DNA from: Salisapilia sapeloensis
Taxonomy: Eukaryota > Oomycota > Peronosporomycetes > Peronosporales > Salisapiliaceae
DNA: 64,000 nt
Direction: 5' to 3'
Assembly: GCA_023334545.1 (NCBI GenBank)
Contig: JAADVB010000015.1
Coordinates: forward strand, 62,001 to 126,000
Positions 44,136 through 54,954 of this stretch are shown piece after piece. Made by a program: the position numbers and the translations under genes. Under the pieces are notes generated by a model that was not told where the DNA came from, ran no database searches, and saw only the letters and a list, made by a program, of their open reading frames with translations. Numbering within the stretch: the stretch's first letter is position 1; each line of letters opens with the position of its first letter.

Positions 44136-45791
44136 TTACTTGGCAGGCCAGGCCTTTTTCCCTTGCATCACCGCCTCAATATCCTCCACCGTGCGCGGCA
44201 CGTTCGTCATATTCTCCACGCCGTCGGCCGTCACGATCACATCCGTCTCGATACGCACACCCCCAGAGCCACGGAAGCGCTGGAGCATCTCCTGATTGAC
44301 GAACTTGGCAGTCTCCGGCTTGCTCAGCACGTCCTTGATCTGGGCTTCGATAAAGTAGCACCCAGGCTCGATCGTCAGTACCATGTTCTTCTCCAGAGTC
44401 CGGACGCAGCGCAAGCGACCGAGGATCTTACTCGTAGAGCGCTCGTATCCGACAGGGAAGCCCCCAACGTCGTGCACGTCGAGACCCATGAGGTGGCCCA
44501 TGCCCGTCGGGAAGAAGTAGGCAGAGATCTCGTGGTCCATGAGCTCGTCTACCGTTCCGTTCTGGAAGAGTCCAACCTCCAGCAAGTACTGTGTTAGCAC
44601 TCGGTGGGACAGGAGGTGCATATCGACCCACGTGACGCCAGGTCGAATGGCGTCCATCACGGCATCATGCGACTTCTTGACGCCGTTATAGATAAGGCGC
44701 TGGTCTGGCGTGAACTTGCCGTTCACAGGGAAGGTGCAGGTGATGTCCGAGGCGTACCCGTGCAGCGCAGCCCCCATGTCGTTCAGCAACAAGTCTCCGT
44801 CTTCCAGCCGACGGTCGTTCGGAGCACCTGGATGACCGTAGTGCAGCGTCGAGGCGTTGTGTCCACTGCCGCAGATGCACGTGTAGGCATAGAGTCTAGC
44901 TCCTCCCTTCGAGTAGCACTGGTGGAGGAACTCGCTCTCGGCGTGGAACTCCATTCGTCCTGGCTTCATCCGCAGCATGACCTGGACGTGCGCCTGGGAG
45001 CTGAGTGAGTTGACGAAGCGCATGAGCTCCAGCTCCTTCTCCGTCTTGATGAGCCGCTGCTCACACAGGATCGGGTGCAGCGTCATTAAGTCACGCTCAA
45101 AGTCCTCGATGCCGTCAAAGGTGGAGGTGGTCGCCGTCGTGAGTCCGCTGTCCGTGTTCTTCCCGTGCAAGAGGTAGAGCTTCTCGACAGCGAACTCGTT
45201 CTTGAGGACGTGGTGCATCTCGTCCATGAAGAAGACAAAGTCCACCTTGTACTGGGCCTTGAAGTAGCTCAAGGCCTTGCGCTCGCCACACCAGAGCTCC
45301 CACTCGTCACTCAAGCGAGGGACGAAGAGAATGCTCTTCATCGACTCTAGGTCGATGGCTCCAGCGCATCCAGGCTCTCGAACACCAAAGAGATACTGGA
45401 AGAAGCTCTCTTGGCGGAACATGTACTGCGTGTCCGTGTCGTAGTGGTCCACTTCGTCTCCGCCATGGAGCAAGACGGCCGATCTCGTCTTCCCAGCAGA
45501 CTTGTCAGCCGCCAAGATGGACGGGATGAGTCGCTGCCGCTGCTGTGCGTGCATAGTGTAGTCGATGGGGAACAGTTCGTATCCCTCGGCAGCATCCGCG
45601 AGTGCCACTGGCGTCATTCCGTTCGTGTGCGCATGTCCGTTATTGGCTGCCGAGATGATACCATCCACTGCGGCTCTCTCAGCCTGCACCTTCTTATACT
45701 TGGCCGTCCGAGACCGCTGCCACAATGCAACGGAGGCAATGGTGGCCGCCGCCGTGGCCGTCGTCAGCACACTCGTCGTCTCCGAGCTCAT
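44136..45791 (-). CDS. PEPD: Prolidase (Xaa-Pro dipeptidase, M24B), possibly membrane-anchored
   Basis: A single exon encodes 551 residues. A short hydrophobic segment at residues 9-24 (TATAAATIASVALW) precedes a basic stretch, as in N-terminal membrane anchors. The catalytic half carries the M24 metal ligands in order: LLNDMGA and YASDIT (two Asp), GMGHLMGLDVHDVGG (His), LTIEPGCYF (Glu) and GGVRIETDV (Glu). The strings CTFPVNGKFT, QEMLQRFRGSGGVRIE and VPRTVEDIEA are specific to prolidase rather than aminopeptidase P. It cleaves dipeptides ending in Pro or hydroxyproline using two manganese ions. Animal prolidase is cytosolic, so the N-terminal extension is unusual. The Met is 170 bp from the divergent thiolase start. 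Confidence 0.92.
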   Translation of the reverse strand: MSSETTSVLTTATAAATIASVALWQRSRTAKYKKVQAERAAVDGIISAANNGHAHTNGMTPVALADAAEGYELFPIDYTMHAQQRQRLIPSILAADKSAGKTRSAVLLHGGDEVDHYDTDTQYMFRQESFFQYLFGVREPGCAGAIDLESMKSILFVPRLSDEWELWCGERKALSYFKAQYKVDFVFFMDEMHHVLKNEFAVEKLYLLHGKNTDSGLTTATTSTFDGIEDFERDLMTLHPILCEQRLIKTEKELELMRFVNSLSSQAHVQVMLRMKPGRMEFHAESEFLHQCYSKGGARLYAYTCICGSGHNASTLHYGHPGAPNDRRLEDGDLLLNDMGAALHGYASDITCTFPVNGKFTPDQRLIYNGVKKSHDAVMDAIRPGVTWVDMHLLSHRVLTQYLLEVGLFQNGTVDELMDHEISAYFFPTGMGHLMGLDVHDVGGFPVGYERSTSKILGRLRCVRTLEKNMVLTIEPGCYFIEAQIKDVLSKPETAKFVNQEMLQRFRGSGGVRIETDVIVTADGVENMTNVPRTVEDIEAVMQGKKAWPAK

Positions 45792-45961
45792 GTTCGAGAT
45801 ATGAAAATTTCAGTCAGGCGATTGGATATCTTCGTTTTCAGTTAAGTAGTTAAGAACCGTTACCGAAAGTGTGGGGCTATGAGGTTTACGTATGCAGATC
45901 CCGAGTTTGACAAGACAAGTTGTACTTCAATCCCCTCTCCTCCGAAGCTTCATTTTAGAAG

Positions 45962-47254
45962 ATGCAGCGCATTGAACGAGTTAGAGCACACGTCGGCACC
46001 GGGAATGCCAAGGCTGCCACCGAGCAGGCAGACGACGACGTCGTCATTGTCTCCGCCTTCCGCACGCCTGTTACCAAAGCCAGACGCGGCGGTTTCAAGG
46101 ACACCACGCCTGATGTCCTCCTTGGACAGGTTCTCCAGGCGGTGTTGAAGCAGGCGAAACTAGACCCCAAGCGCGTTGGAGATGTTGTTGTTGGCAACGT
46201 CCTCCAGCCTGGATCTGGCGCCAACATGGCCCGTATGGCCCAGTTGGCCGCCGGCATTCCGTACTCGGTTCCGCTGCACACGGTCAACCGTCAGTGCAGC
46301 TCTGGTCTACAGGCCGTCGCGAACGTCGTCTCGGCCATCAAAGCAGGCTACTACGACATTGGCATTGGTGCCGGCGTCGAGTGCATGACGCTAGGGGCCA
46401 TCGGTCAGGACCCGCCGACGGTCGATTGGGACTGGATCGGAGAATCCCCGGATGCCATGGCGTGTACGATCCCCATGGGTATCACGAGTGAAAACGTTGC
46501 GGAGCAGAACGGCATCAATCGCCAGACGCAGGACGAGTTCAGTGCGTACTCGCAGCAAAAGGCCGCCCAGGCGCAGAAGAACGGATACTTTAAGCAAGAG
46601 ATCCAGCCGGTGGCCACCGTCCTCAAGGACAAAGACGGAAACGAGAAGAAGGTCATCATCTCGCAAGACGATGGCGTCCGTGCCAACACGACGGCTGAGG
46701 GACTTGGAAAGCTGAAACCTGCCTTCAAGAAGGGAGGCAGCACGACGGCCGGCAACTCGAGCCAGGTGAGCGACGGAGCTGCGGCCGTGCTGCTCATGCG
46801 TCGATCCGTTGCCAAGGACATGGGTCTATCGGTCCTCGGACGCTTCGTGTCGTACGCCGTGGCCGGTGTCCCTCCGTCGATCATGGGCATTGGTCCGGCC
46901 GTGGCCATCCCGGAGGCCGTCAAGAAGGCTGGACTGACCCTGGACGACATCGACGTGTTCGAAATCAACGAGGCGTTTGCCAGTCAGGCGACGTACTGCG
47001 TTGACAAGCTCGGCATTCCGATGGACAAGGTCAACCCGAACGGTACATATAATTTATGATTTTACAAAGCGATGAGATACTTATAATGAATTGTAGGTGG
47101 AGCAATTGCCTTGGGTCATCCGCTCGGATGCACGGGGGCTCGTATGACGGCGACGTTGATGCACCAGCTGAAGCGCACGGGTAAACGTTATGGAGTTGTT
47201 AGCATGTGCATCGGCACGGGCATGGGCGCCGCTGCTGTGTACGAACACGAGTAA
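45962..47254 (+). CDS. ACAA1: 3-ketoacyl-CoA thiolase, peroxisomal type (PTS2)
   Basis: Two exons (45962-47042, 47097-47254; 54-nt intron) encode 412 residues. All thiolase motifs are present: the nucleophilic Cys in [38 protein letters not shown] across the splice, and [11 protein letters not shown]. Overall order and strings ([26 protein letters not shown]) follow the peroxisomal ACAA1 enzyme closely. The N-terminus RIERVRAHV fits the PTS2 import pattern (R, I, five residues, H, hydrophobic), so peroxisomal location is likely. It completes a beta-oxidation cycle by cleaving 3-ketoacyl-CoA. The stop is 30 bp from the convergent J-protein gene. Confidence 0.94.
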
Positions 47255-47284
47255 TCGGAAATGAAACCTCTTTGTTGTTGAAAG

Positions 47285-47895
47285 TTAGCGTCGAGATGCG
47301 TTCTTGCGGACCGTATTTAGATTGTACCCCCAAATACCGACGATGAGGAGAGGAACTGCCAGCAGAGACAGGCCTTGGGACTTGGGAGGAAGCTTGGTGG
47401 AACGCATGGCCTTGCGCTCTGATAGCGTGGTGGCACGACGGCCGTTGTGCTGCAGTCCGCCAGCTCTGGACTGATGGTAGTGGGCGGTCGTGAAGCGTTC
47501 ATAGTCGTTCAGGCCACGCAACATGTGGTTCACATCCTCTCCTGTCAGAGGCTTGTAGTCGTTGTCCTTGGAAATGTCCAGGTCTGGATTGCCTGTGGCT
47601 CCGAACATTTGCATGTCGTACTTAAGTCGAGCAGAGGAGTCTCCGAGGACGTCATACGCTTCTCCGATACGGTGGAATTCAGACTCTCCTGTCTAAAGAC
47701 AAGTGCATTAGTGTTTGTCAAATGGAGAGCACGAGGAACTCGACGTACCTTGTCCGCAAGCTGCTTTCGATCATCCGTTACTCGGTCGGGATGGTGTTCG
47801 AGTGCTAGTTTTCGGTACGCATCCTTGATCTGGTCGGTCGTGGCGCTCCTGGAGACGCCCAAGACAGCGTAGTAGTCTGGTGTATTGTTACTCAT
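47285..47895 (-). CDS. Tail-anchored J-domain protein
   Basis: Two exons (47895-47749, 47692-47285; 56-nt intron) encode 184 residues. Residues 6-75 are a J domain with HPD at 35-37 and the helix-IV end ARLKYDMQ. The middle is polar. Residues of about 156-172 ([18 protein letters not shown]) form a single membrane helix followed by a short basic tail, the layout of a tail-anchored protein facing the cytosol. It should stimulate an Hsp70 at the ER or mitochondrial surface. It is distinct from the auxilin-type J protein at 36.8-38.0 kb. The start is the ATG at 47895, just after a GTG codon. Confidence 0.85.
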
Positions 47896-48534
47896 CACGA
47901 GAGGAGTGGTGCTAAAGTCGAACGGAGGAGCTCAGGAGATAGCTCGTGGTGGTTCTCTATCCGGTGCTCTAAATTTTGGTACGCGTACCGACTGCTAAGA
48001 AAAGAGACGTTTTCTTAAAGAAATTTGGCAAAGTGTCTTGTGCTGATAGGACGCCCACGAGCGATAATCTGTGAGCTTTTTACCAAATTGGAAAGGAGAA
48101 GATGACGGTAAAGAGGTTTTAAATGTCGGGTGACAGCAAGCCCTGGAAACTCTCGGCGTTGGTGACACAAGAGTACTTGACTGCATACGAGTATAGGCCC
48201 TCCTTTGTCAAGCTGAAACTCAGATAAGCAGCATAACTTCAACCAAACGATGCCATTCTGAAGCGAGATAGGGACATTCAGATCGTCTCATACTTTACTA
48301 AGCGCTAGTAAAGTTCTTTTGATCGACCGAAGTAGTCGTGCGTGAGCAGCACACATGTCAGGCGCGTTGCTCGGTAGTACCTTGTGATCAGGAGGACCAA
48401 GAGCTCATTTATGTCAAATGACACATTCCAAGTAGCTGAAATGAAAGCTACCTGAATGCTTAAACGACGCAAGTAAAAGTCCTTTCATGTGCGATTTATA
48501 GTACTTGTAATTTTAAAGTGGCAAAATCATCAAG
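47896..48534. other. Intergenic between two minus-strand genes
   Basis: This 639-bp gap holds the J-protein promoter and the 3' end of the CENP-V/GFA gene. Short open frames exist, but none has motif or splice support. Confidence 0.4.
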
Positions 48535-50030
48535 CTAGACGTGGAACTTTTCATCCTTTTCCCTTGTCTCTTCAGGCCCTGTCAAGTGCCGCTGCGTTCC
48601 ATCACAAGACACATGAACAATTACAGGATCTCAGTCTCAAGATAAGATGAATACCTTTAGGTAGTACTGCAGCTGCTCCTTCATGTTGGCCAACGACACC
48701 GTCTCTTCACTTGAAAACTAGACAGAGTTAAGTGTCTCGGAGGTGGTTTCAGAAGATAGAGGAGCGCACCGATGGTCGAGAGTCACTCGGGGAGGAGCTA
48801 GCGGTGGACTGCGTATCATCGCTGCTGGACAAGTGCCTCTCCTTGCTCATCTTGTCATTTCCCTCCAGCTTGGACCACAAGAGTAGCTGCTTGTGGAAAG
48901 CTCTGTCTTCATGCGTAAAAATTCGCTTGCTTTAGTTTTATACAAAAGAAGTGTTACGCTTGCGGATTTTCCTCGTTCGCTGGAAGATGTTCCAGTTCCG
49001 ACATGCCAGATCCCTCGATCTCACTTCTCTCCTTCTGCTCATGCACAACGTCAAATTCTGTATTGTGAATCAATTTTAAGATAGGACGGACTCGAGAAGT
49101 AGGCAACGGAGCCGACTCTTGTCTCCCGAACATTGGTCGAGCTCCTTTCGGGATAAATATGACCTACTCCACCTTGTTAGCTACGTCATTTAAAGTGAAG
49201 ATATGGTCAGCGTACTCGAATGTTGTCGAGGGTCGAGTCATCCACGCAGTAGACGTTGACACCGACGCAGTCTGGCTGGCTGGGGTCGAACTGGAAGATG
49301 TGGATGCCTATGACCGAAAATGAACACCATGCTCTATAAAAATAAAACAGAGGCCGACATACCACACTTGGCGCAGAAACAGTGCTGACAGCCAGAGCTT
49401 TTGGATTCGTAGAGAGAAATCTCTGGCGCCTCCAGCATCTCAAAGCACGAGGTAGGAGCGATCTATTCAGCACACAAAGATCGAATTAGATCCTGTATAT
49501 ACAATTATGGAAACCAAACGGACAAGATAGGGGAAGCGACCCTTTTTGCAGGACAAGGTGTTGCTGTCGTCAAAAGCCTCGACGCTCTTGGGCGCCAGGA
49601 TCTGGAAACTATCTCTAGCGTCAGTTGCGCATCTAGTCTAGTCCAGAGAAGATAGCGGTACCATAAAGCGCCACAGTCACAGCTACCACTGTGCTGGAAG
49701 AGAGGGAGTGTTGCTCGAGTGTACTTGCGTCTGCAAGATCGACAACGACGACGGTTAGACAAAAGATACGATAAGAGCATTATAATACCAACATACTGGT
49801 GGTACGCATCGGCAGTCATCGTTCCGTCATACTCTTCCCACTTGCTCTTTCCAGTGGTGCGTCGGATGAGCTCTCGGACCTAAAGATCAGGTTGTGCGTC
49901 AGTTCCACTCGACCAAAAGATCTACAGGCAAGACATGCGAGTCACAACGTACCATCAATATGCCGACGCCCAGGACGATGGTCGACAGGGCCCCGATGGC
50001 TCTGTCCACTTCTCGTGCCATGCCTCCCAT
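48535..50030 (-). CDS. CENP-V/GFA-domain zinc protein with N-terminal membrane helix
   Basis: Ten exons (50030-49953, 49879-49797, 49730-49662, 49608-49515, 49462-49363, 49307-49216, 49163-48958, 48902-48770, 48717-48655, 48591-48535) encode 324 residues. All junctions keep the frame and each intron is 52-73 nt with GT-AG ends. Residues of about 9-26 are hydrophobic (IGALSTIVLGVGILM). A GFA/CENP-V zinc fold follows: SGSCDCGALCF, KGRFPYLVRLIAP, then HCFCAKCGIHIF. The C-terminal 150 residues are polar and Ser/Glu-rich, ending in a coiled segment (NMKEQLQYYLK). Family members bind zinc; some act on S-hydroxymethylglutathione or microtubules. The typical middle zinc cysteine pair is not evident. 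An in-frame Met at 50105 is an alternative start. Confidence 0.82.
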
Positions 50031-50199
50031 CGGACGACGAGAATTCGGCCGGTGGCTTGGATTGTGCTGTCTACAAAACACCCGGCCGCACCATTCTTTT
50101 CCCAAGTGTCCAGGACTGAGTACACTTTATTAGGACAACAACACAAAGATACACAGTAAAGTGAGATACGACGGCACGAGAGACACGGCTTACTTAATC

Positions 50200-51633
50200 T
50201 TATAGTTGAAAGCCAAAGGAGAAGGAAGCTGACTGAGGTTCCGCCACCAGCTTCTCCCACTTGCTCTTCCGGCTCTCTTCCTCCTCCGAAAGCTCCCTAC
50301 AAACTCTATCGTACGCTTCCGGAAGACGATCCTGCAGCGCTGCCTCGAAGGACGTTGGCAACTCCTTCCGCTGCTCCAGATGGTCAAACCCAGACACTTG
50401 GTCTGGTTTGTCCCGTAGAAACCGCACGACGCTCTTCAAGTTGGCCGACGAGACGTAGTTCTGCGTGATGGCGACGCTTTCCTCCAGATTCAGAACCAAG
50501 TGCCACCAGTTGTGCGGAACAAAGACCATCTCGCCTTCGCCACAGACGCACTCGATCGGCTGCTTGTCTTTCGGAAGCTTCTCCGCCTGTCGGTAGAAAG
50601 TCACGAACCACTCCATGAGCGACACTGGCGTCGAAACGTCGCTTAGGTCTTCGTTCGGGTGCACGCCAGGAGGAATGATCTCTGGCGGAAACATTATCCA
50701 CTTCTTCTTGCCTCTCAACACGGCGTTCCAGGCATTCGTAGAGTTCGGGTCGATGTGAAAGGTGGATCCAGACCGCTCGGGACCGATGATGAGCCAGCGA
50801 AAGAACGGACGACTGTCTCCTAGTAAATGGAACAAGTCTTCCTGGAAGTAGGACGGGACACTGTAGTCCTCTCCTAGCTGCGGAGCCTTGGAGGCAAAGT
50901 AGCGGTCGAATATAAACAAAGGCTGATCATCTTTCAAAGTGCGACTGTACTCGAGGTACTTTTCCATACTCATCTGGTATCCTCCAGCCGAATACGTCTT
51001 GCCTCTAGAAGCAGTTGCAAGGTACTCGTCCGTCCACTTTTGTGCTGCTGGCCATTTCGAAACACAATTTTGAATGAGCACAGGTCGGTTCGGAATCTCA
51101 TATTCCTTTCGGAACTGCTCAACAGTAAAGTCGTCTGCATTAATACGGTCCATATTGTCTTTTCGAACCCACTTTTCAGCCACTGGCACCTTGGCGCAGT
51201 AGAAAGATTGAAACAAAAGGTCTGAATAAAAGCCTGGGAAGGACAACGGACGGGCTAGCGGCACATCCGTCCTCTTTGTTTTGGACGCAATATAGCTGTC
51301 TCGCCATGTTGGCCGGACGCAAAAGTCTCCTTGAAATTCTTCGAGCGTTAGCACTCGCCACAGCTCGTCATGGCGGCTGAAAATGTAGCACGCACGGCTG
51401 CATTGACCTAGTGTATCCAGGTCTTTGGCGGACAAACAATTCAACAAACTCAAGAGATATAAGTCGTCAACGCACGCAAGTCTGCCCAGGCCTGGTGTGC
51501 GGCATTCCACGATGCCTCGGTCTTGGTCGGCAAAGTAGTGTCCGAGAGGCTGGACACCGTACGGATGCGTTAGTCGCGTGTCCTCTGTTTTCTGTCTTTT
51601 GGGTGCGTTGTCGCTAGAGTCTGCAGGCGCCAT
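50200..51633 (-). CDS. F-box plus JmjC oxygenase, JMJD6-like
   Basis: A single exon from the Met at 51633 encodes 477 residues. An F-box-like helix region (DDLYLLSLLNCLSAKDLDTLGQCS) lies at about 56-95. The JmjC domain spans about 190-400: WLIIGPERSGSTFHIDPNSTNAWNAV gives the HxD iron ligands, and PHNWWHLVLNLEESVAITQNY gives the distal His, in the JMJD6 order. Such enzymes use iron and 2-oxoglutarate to hydroxylate lysines or demethylate arginines in nuclear and RNA-processing proteins. The F-box/JmjC pairing is known from plant JMJ proteins. An earlier Met at 51663 adds ten residues. It is transcribed in the same direction as the CENP-V/GFA gene, 169 bp downstream. Confidence 0.88.
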   Translation of the reverse strand: MAPADSSDNAPKRQKTEDTRLTHPYGVQPLGHYFADQDRGIVECRTPGLGRLACVDDLYLLSLLNCLSAKDLDTLGQCSRACYIFSRHDELWRVLTLEEFQGDFCVRPTWRDSYIASKTKRTDVPLARPLSFPGFYSDLLFQSFYCAKVPVAEKWVRKDNMDRINADDFTVEQFRKEYEIPNRPVLIQNCVSKWPAAQKWTDEYLATASRGKTYSAGGYQMSMEKYLEYSRTLKDDQPLFIFDRYFASKAPQLGEDYSVPSYFQEDLFHLLGDSRPFFRWLIIGPERSGSTFHIDPNSTNAWNAVLRGKKKWIMFPPEIIPPGVHPNEDLSDVSTPVSLMEWFVTFYRQAEKLPKDKQPIECVCGEGEMVFVPHNWWHLVLNLEESVAITQNYVSSANLKSVVRFLRDKPDQVSGFDHLEQRKELPTSFEAALQDRLPEAYDRVCRELSEEEESRKSKWEKLVAEPQSASFSFGFQL

Positions 51634-52014
51634 GGCAATTCGTCCGCTAGAGCCTTGCAGCAAAGATGACGAAGTGGTTGTTTGCTTGGTTGTCTTTCGG
51701 TACCTTCATGCAACCTTCCGAGTTTTAAATGCGATAAGAATCAGATTGGTATCTGTTAATTGAGTCACTTGGAAATACTTTTCTCTAGTCGAACGTGGAA
51801 AGAATAAGCACGAGTACCGACAAGTCGCTTCTTGCGCACCTTATTTGAGCTAGATCGCACAATTGACTGCGTGCCTGCAAAGCATTCGACTTACGGCGCG
51901 TTGCAAAACGCAGCCATTCGGAAACGTATCAATTATAAATGCCGAATCACATCCGAATTTTTGCAACAAATTCAAGCACTAACTTATTTCTCATCTCACG
52001 ACCGAGGTGCGAGC
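51634..52014. other. Intergenic between divergent genes
   Basis: This 381-bp gap holds the promoters of the JmjC gene and the MORN-hydrolase gene. The latter frame is open back to 51832, so the leader there might code, but no signal supports it. Confidence 0.35.
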
Positions 52015-54627
52015 ATGGGGACGCAGCATGTAGACTCTTCACTCCGCATGGACTTGCTTGCAGAGACGTCTACAAATGAAAACCAAGTGCCTGATGCTGC
52101 AAGTGATTCGAGTCGACACACAGAAGACAGCACGGTCGATTGTTTCAACTATCATCCGTACGCCTTACCACCTTCGATTGCTTTCCACGCATACTCTGTC
52201 GATGATACTGACTCCTTTGCCTTGCACAGTGTCTTTCAGATCATGATGGACCGCCGGAACCAACGTCGCTATAAAGGTGTTTACAGACAAGTACGTCGAC
52301 GAATGTATCAGGACAAGAGACACGTCTTCTAATTGCTGTGATGACATAGTACTCGACACAGCAAAAGTGGATTACATGGATTCTCGTCATCTACGTCGTC
52401 CTGGTTTTCACTGGAGATATTTTAACTTCGTGGGGTATGCTTCTCTATATATCAGGTGTTCTGGATGGAGACTGATGGATGTTCTCACCAGCGCTGGACC
52501 ATGAGATCACGATCGAGCGTCTGCTACTGACGGTCGGATGCGTCATCATCGCCTTTATTGCAGCTAGAGTACGTTTTAAAGCCTTCAATCTGGTTACAGG
52601 TGCACTGACGTGAGCATACGTGTAGCTAGCTTTGGTGATCCGGTGGATGCTCTACTGGGTTATAGTGGCAGAGATGCTGACCCTGGTCATCACGAACGAC
52701 ATCAAGGCTCTTTTCTGGCTTGCCGACGACATCCCAGAGAGCCAGCGCATTGCCCGCAATACCGTGTGGGTCTCGCTCATTGTCCTCGAGTGTCTAACAG
52801 TCATCTTCCACTTTGTCACGCACTACCTCTACCCATGGGTGGGTCGGCAGCACTGGATCGACCCAACCGTCTGGTGGCGGATCACTCCTCATCGGTCCGA
52901 AATGCATACGCTCGAGTACAGTGCAAACCTGTCTCCTCTCGTCTTCTGTACTTCCAACCAACGGGCTGTCGTTCAGTACTGTGGCGGCTTGGACGACGAG
53001 AACAGGCCGCACGGCTTTGGTATCTGGAGAGACAGCAGCTTCCACGGAGAGCACCTGCATGGACAGTGGGAGCACGGTCGACCGATTGGGCCGTTCCAAA
53101 GTCGAGAGCACGGAAGTGGGTACTGCTTTGCTAGTCTCCGCATCGCATACGCGCATAACCGAGCAGAGAGTAAGCCGGATGAAGTGTTGATGTTCCCAAA
53201 GCATGCCAAGGAGCTCGGGTGGGGAGTCACGAGCGTCGAGTGTTCCATATCTGGCGGCTTCTTCTCCTTCCTTCCTCAAGTAAAGCACCTAACGCCGTGG
53301 AACGGAACCGTGAAGACGTCCGTATCGTCTATTAATCTACTGGACACTCCAACCAAAGCTGAAGACTGTGTGCCTGTGCTCAAGTCACCGATGGATCAGT
53401 TGCGAGAAGAGGAGGCGCGTGTCATCACGAGACCCTTGTCGAGCGCCAATGTCCGGGTGAACACGAATGAAGCGCTTGTCTTTATTCACGGGTACAACTG
53501 TCCTCTGGACTATGGCATCTCGAGACTCGGCCAGTTGCTAGCTTTAGGAGACTTTCCCCCGACTTTGCATCCATTCGTCTTCAGCTGGCCCACGGCTGCC
53601 ACCCTCACCTACTTTCCAGGTATTCATTATGGATTGCCACAGTTTGATCGATGATTGACGAAAGAGTAGCCAAGAGCATCGGATGTGAGAGCGAACAAAC
53701 GGCCAAGGACTTTGCCACGTTCTTGCGGAGCATCGTGGACGCTGGCTATGGCAGGATCCATGTCTTGACGCACTCGATCGGAGCTCGCGTCTACTTTGCG
53801 TCGCTCATGAGGGACTACTTGGACCCTGTCTTTAAGGTACGTTGGTATCATGCTTGTTCATGGACTCGAATGCTGACGAGTGTGATTGGCGTAGGACCTG
53901 GATGCAGGCGAGATGGATGAGAAAAAGGCAGAATTGGCCACGTTGACGCTGGTGAATGCAGACTACCCGCAGGTGGACTTTGTCAAGCGAGGAGGAGCGT
54001 TCGACAAGAGTCACCGCTTCTGCCACCACATTACTGTCTACGGAGACCGACGAGACGGGGCACTCGTGTACTCGGAGTGGCTCTCTCGTGCGCACTTGCT
54101 TGACATTCCTATCTATACTATTGGCAAACACGTCGGCAAGCTTCGACGGCCAGCGACTGCTAGATCAGACAGCACCGAATCAAGTCCGGACGAAGGACGA
54201 GTGACCCAGTGGCGGAAGCGACATCGGACAGCAGGGCCCTTTGACAATTCTCGACTCGATACGGATGCGGCGTTCATGAACCAAAGGGGCGTGTTTAGCG
54301 GTGTGGCTAAGTACGCGTACAATGCGCCACGAAACGGCGAAGAAGCCTCCAATGAAGACGAGATCCTGGACATGGATGTAGTGGATACGACCTGGATGGA
54401 CAACAACGTCCACAATTTGCGGCACAACTACTTTAATCTGAACCCGACCATGGTAACTTGTATGCGTTAGTGACATGTATGCATTGAAGCTAATAAATGT
54501 GTAGGTGGAAGACTTGCGCCACGTGATCGTGAATCGCCGACGAGCGAAAGAACGGTCTGGATTGCTTGCAGTGGAAGGCAACATTCACATCTTCCTCGTC
54601 GCCCCTGCGCATGTAAAGAACGCCTAG
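52015..54627 (+). CDS. Multi-spanning membrane protein with MORN motif and DUF900 alpha/beta hydrolase
   Basis: Seven exons (52015-52290, 52350-52434, 52492-52568, 52626-53619, 53670-53836, 53895-54452, 54505-54627) encode 759 residues. An N-terminal polar segment is followed by about four membrane helices (WITWILVIYVVLVFTG, LLLTVGCVIIAFIAA, LVIRWMLYWVIVAEML, VWVSLIVLECLTVIF). A MORN-like segment (NRPHGFGIW, HGQWEHGRPIG) precedes an alpha/beta hydrolase of the DUF900 type: ALVFIHGYN (oxyanion side), VFSWPTA and a nucleophile elbow LTHSIGARV. A later Asp/His-containing half (THVYGD-like ITVYGDRRDG) follows. The Ser hydrolase substrate is unknown, perhaps lipid. All splice junctions keep the frame. 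The start at 52015 is the best of two Mets. Confidence 0.82.
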
Positions 54628-54954
54628 AACTCTAATAGAATCTCTGTTTGAATTATGTTACTCTGCATCCTCCCTCTTCCATCCATGCTTCTTATCGCCA
54701 TCTAGGCGGCACAGAGTCCTTCTCTCCCATGTCAGGACCGTAGGACCATATCCGCGTCTTAGTCCACTTTCGTTTCTCCTAACCGTTATCAACTCCCATA
54801 CTGAAGTCAGTACAAACGGATGGTTAAAAGAAAAGTTTGAGTCTCCCGCGTTCCAGCCATTTCATTTCCTTTTCCGCACCGTCGAGAGCAAGTGCCATCA
54901 CAACACTTTCTTTCGCTTCCACCGCAAGTCGAAAACCACTAGACACACTCCAAC
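54628..54954. other. Alpha-tubulin promoter region
   Basis: This 327-bp gap is pyrimidine-rich on the plus strand and should hold the tubulin promoter. It contains an initiator-like element at 54862-54868 followed by CTTTTCC. Confidence 0.5.
54862..54868 (+). promoter_or_regulatory. Oomycete-type initiator element (TCATTTC)
   Basis: TCATTTC matches the oomycete initiator consensus TCAYTYY, and a T-rich tract follows where the flanking promoter region element is expected. It sits about 90 bp before the alpha-tubulin ATG. The call is by motif and distance only. Confidence 0.5.
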
